Below, in pieces: positions 61,981 through 64,000 of a DNA stretch of 64,000 nt (positions are counted from its first letter, which is position 1; each line of letters begins with the position of its first letter). The notes under the pieces are model-generated. The model had not been told where the DNA came from and did not search any database. It saw nothing but the letters and a program-made list of their open reading frames with translations. Made by a program: the position numbers and the translations under genes. Source of the stretch: UBA4802 sp964509195 (GTDB lineage: Bacteria; Spirochaetota; UBA4802; UB4802); NCBI GenBank assembly GCA_964509195.1, contig CAZDWJ010000013.1, positions 26,549 to 90,548 on the forward strand, written 5' to 3'.

Positions 61981-63267
61981 ATGGAAGATTTAAAAAAGGC
62001 GTATCGCACCATCATGGATGACCATTTCCCTGATACCATGACCATAACCTTTGGCAACCAGACACTTGTATATAAAAAAAGGACATGGAAAATTAATGAT
62101 GAAGGACAGCTTATTGAGAAAGGATTGCGGTATGGTGAAAATCCCGGGCAGGAAGCAGCGTTATATGAGCTTGTAAACGGTAACCTTGTGCTGGGTGATT
62201 GCGCATTCATTACACCGGGACATTCGCTGGTAAGCGGTATTGATGAAACGATGATGCTTCAGTTTGGCAAACATCCCGGCAAGATAAATTTTACTGATAT
62301 TGATAATGCACTGAATATTTTAAAGTATTTAATGAAAAAGCCTGCAGCGGTTATCGTGAAACACAATAACCCTTGTGGCGTCGCATATGGCTCAACGATA
62401 GCTGATGCGTATAATAGAGCAAACAGGGCTGACAGAATTGCAGCATTTGGCGGCTGTGTTGCGTTCAACAGAGCTGTCGACAAAGAGACTGCACAGCTAG
62501 TTTCTGCTAATTATCTTGAAGTGCTTGTTGCGCCTGAATTTGAGCCAGGAGTAATGGAAATCCTTTCTAAGAAAAAAGACCTGCGTATTGTGCAGATACA
62601 GCGCATTGACAGGCTTGAAGAATATAAAACAATGCGCTTTGTTGATTTTAAATCACTTATTGATGGTGGAATTATTGTGCAGCAATCGCCTGTTAATATT
62701 GTGAATACTAAAGAAGACTTAAAACCTGCACAGGCCGAATATAAGGGACAGCTTTATACAATAGACAGGTTGCCCACTGAAAAGGAATATGAGGATCTTT
62801 TGTTTGGGTGGTTTGTGGAACAGGGTGTGACATCAAACTCTGTTCTGTATGTGAAAGATGGCGTGACTGTTGGCATTGGCACTGGCGAACAGGACAGGGT
62901 AGGCGTTGCTGAGATTGCAGTGCAGAAAGCATATACAAAGTATGCTGATATTCTGTGCTTTGATAAATATGGTATTTCATACTACCAGTTATCGCTTGAA
63001 GTTGAAAAAGGTTTGCGCAAGGCAAGCGACAAAATAGAAATTGATGAGGCAACAAAAGAAGCAAAAGGTGGGCTTATTGGCGCAAGTATGGTATCTGATG
63101 CGTTCTTCCCCTTCAGGGATGGAGTTGATGTGGGCATAAAACAGGGAATTACTGCAATTGTACAGCCGGGGGGCTCAATACGTGACTGGGAAAGTATTGT
63201 AGCCTGCAATGAAGCAAATCCAAAAGTAGCAATGGTGTTTACAGGCCAGAGAGCATTCAAGCATTAA
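61981..63267 (+). CDS. Stand-alone AICAR transformylase (PurH C-terminal domain)
   Basis: The protein is 428 aa. It corresponds to the C-terminal half of bifunctional PurH only: RYGENPGQEAALYE, the catalytic VKHNNPCGVAYG, AFGGCVAFNRAVD, KYGISYYQ? is replaced by CFDKYGISYYQLSLEVEKGL, and SDAFFPFRDGVD, IVQPGGSIRD. No IMP cyclohydrolase domain precedes it, and none is nearby. It formylates AICAR using 10-formyl-THF; the cyclohydrolase step must be done elsewhere. Ribosome site GGAGG lies about 14 nt upstream, a little far. Confidence 0.9.
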   Translation: MEDLKKAYRTIMDDHFPDTMTITFGNQTLVYKKRTWKINDEGQLIEKGLRYGENPGQEAALYELVNGNLVLGDCAFITPGHSLVSGIDETMMLQFGKHPGKINFTDIDNALNILKYLMKKPAAVIVKHNNPCGVAYGSTIADAYNRANRADRIAAFGGCVAFNRAVDKETAQLVSANYLEVLVAPEFEPGVMEILSKKKDLRIVQIQRIDRLEEYKTMRFVDFKSLIDGGIIVQQSPVNIVNTKEDLKPAQAEYKGQLYTIDRLPTEKEYEDLLFGWFVEQGVTSNSVLYVKDGVTVGIGTGEQDRVGVAEIAVQKAYTKYADILCFDKYGISYYQLSLEVEKGLRKASDKIEIDEATKEAKGGLIGASMVSDAFFPFRDGVDVGIKQGITAIVQPGGSIRDWESIVACNEANPKVAMVFTGQRAFKH

Positions 63268-63274
63268 CATAAAA

Positions 63275-63303
63275 AGCAAAAGCGCATTACCTGCGCTTTT
63301 GCT
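63275..63303. terminator. Hairpin terminator shared by convergent genes
   Basis: Perfect 12-bp stem AGCAAAAGCGCA (63275-63286) with TGCGCTTTTGCT (63292-63303), loop TTACC. Preceded by five As, which would be a U tract for the leftward transcript. Its right arm overlaps the last codons of the minus-strand gene. Confidence 0.8.
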
Positions 63304-63862
63304 CGTATTCCTTCATATATTCTTCTATTAAGCTTCCAGTTTTATGTGGTTCTTCCTTTACAGGCTTCATTCGTCGTGCTGCAAAATCGGCTATGGCTTT
63401 TACTGGTTTTTTAAACAGGTCAATTATTAATTCAACAAAATCGCGCAGTGCAGAGAGAATACTTTTAAAAATAGAGGTTCTGGTTCCTTTTGGGGCTGTT
63501 CGCATTGGTGTAATGCTTGAGGTAACTGATTCGGTAGCATTTCTAACGCCATACATTGCAGGAATTGGGTTGTAGCTATCCTTTACGTAGGCTTTTTGTG
63601 GTTTGAAAGGAACACGTTTTGGAAGACGGCTTGTCAAAACAATGTTTGTTCCTGATTCTGTTGTTTTGTCAATAATAAACAAAAAAATGTAATATATGTA
63701 AAGAAACAGGTTTGCAAATATAGCAAAAAAGTGATACCAGATATCAAGAAATGCCCAGAAGACATCTACCCATATTTTTAAAAAGTCGACTATTTTATAA
63801 AAGAAATTGAAGACATTGTCAACGGTATTGACCCAGAACTGTTTGACTACACGATAGTTCAT
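63287..63862 (-). CDS. Membrane protein of unknown function
   Basis: The protein is 191 aa; family not recognised. The N-terminal 65 residues are strongly hydrophobic and aromatic (FLKIWVDVFWAFLDIWYHFF, IFANLFLYIYYIFLFII), giving one or two membrane segments. The rest is basic, with a central Ser/Thr-rich linker (about 105-130) and an amphipathic helix (SALRDFVELIIDLFKKPVKA). Ends in a charged EYMKEYEQKRR tail. No ribosome site of note. Confidence 0.65.
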   Translation of the reverse strand: MNYRVVKQFWVNTVDNVFNFFYKIVDFLKIWVDVFWAFLDIWYHFFAIFANLFLYIYYIFLFIIDKTTESGTNIVLTSRLPKRVPFKPQKAYVKDSYNPIPAMYGVRNATESVTSSITPMRTAPKGTRTSIFKSILSALRDFVELIIDLFKKPVKAIADFAARRMKPVKEEPHKTGSLIEEYMKEYEQKRR

Positions 63863-63947
63863 TGTATTTCCTCATTCATTTTAGTAAAATAAATTTTAAT
63901 AATGAACAATAGTTGCGTTATAGGAGTGTAATCGTCAATAAAAAATT

Positions 63948-64000
63948 TTAATGCTCTGACCCCCTTTTTGTTGTTAGCATTTCAAATGCCTTTATGCTCG
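63948..64000 (-). CDS. Possible 3' end of a gene cut by the window edge
   Basis: Reading leftward from the edge, SIKAFEMLTTKRGSEH then TAA (63948-63950) is an open 16-codon C-terminus. The DNA around it (GGGGTCAGAGCATTAAAATT) resembles a sequence that I recall near REP-associated (IS200-like) transposase genes, but too little is present to identify it. Confidence 0.25.
   Translation of the reverse strand, partial: SIKAFEMLTTKRGSEH

Noticed and set aside
1..64000. tRNA, rRNA, prophage, integrase, defence islands or complete insertion sequences
   Set aside because: No T-loop-like motifs in cloverleaf context, no rRNA sequence, and no integrase, transposase, restriction or other defence gene was found.

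Overview
The window is about 40% GC, densely coding, and carries three 10-N scaffold gaps (8259-8268, 24273-24282, 40334-40343), so it looks like part of a scaffolded draft or metagenome-assembled genome. The gene content suggests a free-living Gram-negative spirochaete-like bacterium (Spirochaetota, possibly nearer Leptospira/Turneriella than Treponema). Evidence: a C-terminally anchored coiled-coil protein like the Leptospira LA_3696 group, a cyclic-nucleotide-domain/nucleotide-translocase-like fusion, HprK/HPr placed beside rpoN, predicted outer-membrane barrels, and several small families with no other obvious home. The assignment is inference and moderate in strength.

Layout. 1-2.6 kb: a cut-off penicillin acylase, a small ribbon-helix-helix-like gene with a candidate autoregulatory site, a VOC protein and a YdcF-like protein. 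2.9-10.1 kb: ammonium assimilation, with a three-gene glutamate synthase of unusual domain split and a type III glutamine synthetase (broken only by an assembly gap). 10.1-15.2 kb (minus): LemA, two TPM-domain proteins, a HyuA-like hydantoinase subunit and a histone-deacetylase-fold protein in one tightly packed operon. 15.5-18.6 kb: an accessory patch of decaying MNT/HEPN toxin-antitoxin genes, a hendecad-repeat coiled-coil protein and a palindromic intergenic repeat. 18.6-22.1 kb: a lipoprotein, FecR-domain protein, small exported protein and outer-membrane barrel. 22.1-25.7 kb: repeats, then an active/inactive pair of M16 proteases. 25.7-26.9 kb: PilZ protein and an unknown. 27.1-39.8 kb: pyrG, then a long, mostly overlapping run rpoN-hpf-hprK-ptsH-DUF5683-DUF5683-DUF4390-ntrY-ntrX-UDG-like-priA. 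39.8-43.3 kb (minus): ribH-nusB-TPR-DUF1285. 43.4-48.4 kb (minus): enoyl-CoA hydratase, the translocase/cNMP fusion and an outer-membrane protein. 48.8-54.3 kb: an Ldh_2 dehydrogenase, a decayed RelE-type TA pair, DUF493, a YhiN-type flavoprotein and an exported amidohydrolase. 54.6-63.3 kb: a fatty-acid beta-oxidation and lipid operon (thiolase, fused hydratase/dehydrogenase, acyl-CoA synthetase, acyl-CoA dehydrogenase, PlsC) followed by a stand-alone AICAR transformylase; then a membrane protein of unknown function.

How they work together. Sigma-54, its NtrY/NtrX two-component activator, the HPr/HPr-kinase switch and the glutamate synthase/glutamine synthetase genes lie within 37 kb and plausibly link nitrogen and carbon control. 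The beta-oxidation operon and the separate echA/Ldh_2 pair point to fatty-acid use.

The most unusual signal is not a gene. The octamer GCGATAGY (often extended to GGCGATAGTTACT or GGCGATAGCTCC) occurs 31 times by my hand count, on both strands and in coding and intergenic DNA, where about three are expected. It resembles HIP1- or uptake-sequence-type signals. A second theme is decay of every toxin-antitoxin locus present: four homopolymer frameshifts and a missing domain in the MNT/HEPN loci, and a nonsense codon in the RelE-like toxin, while the surrounding housekeeping genes are intact.
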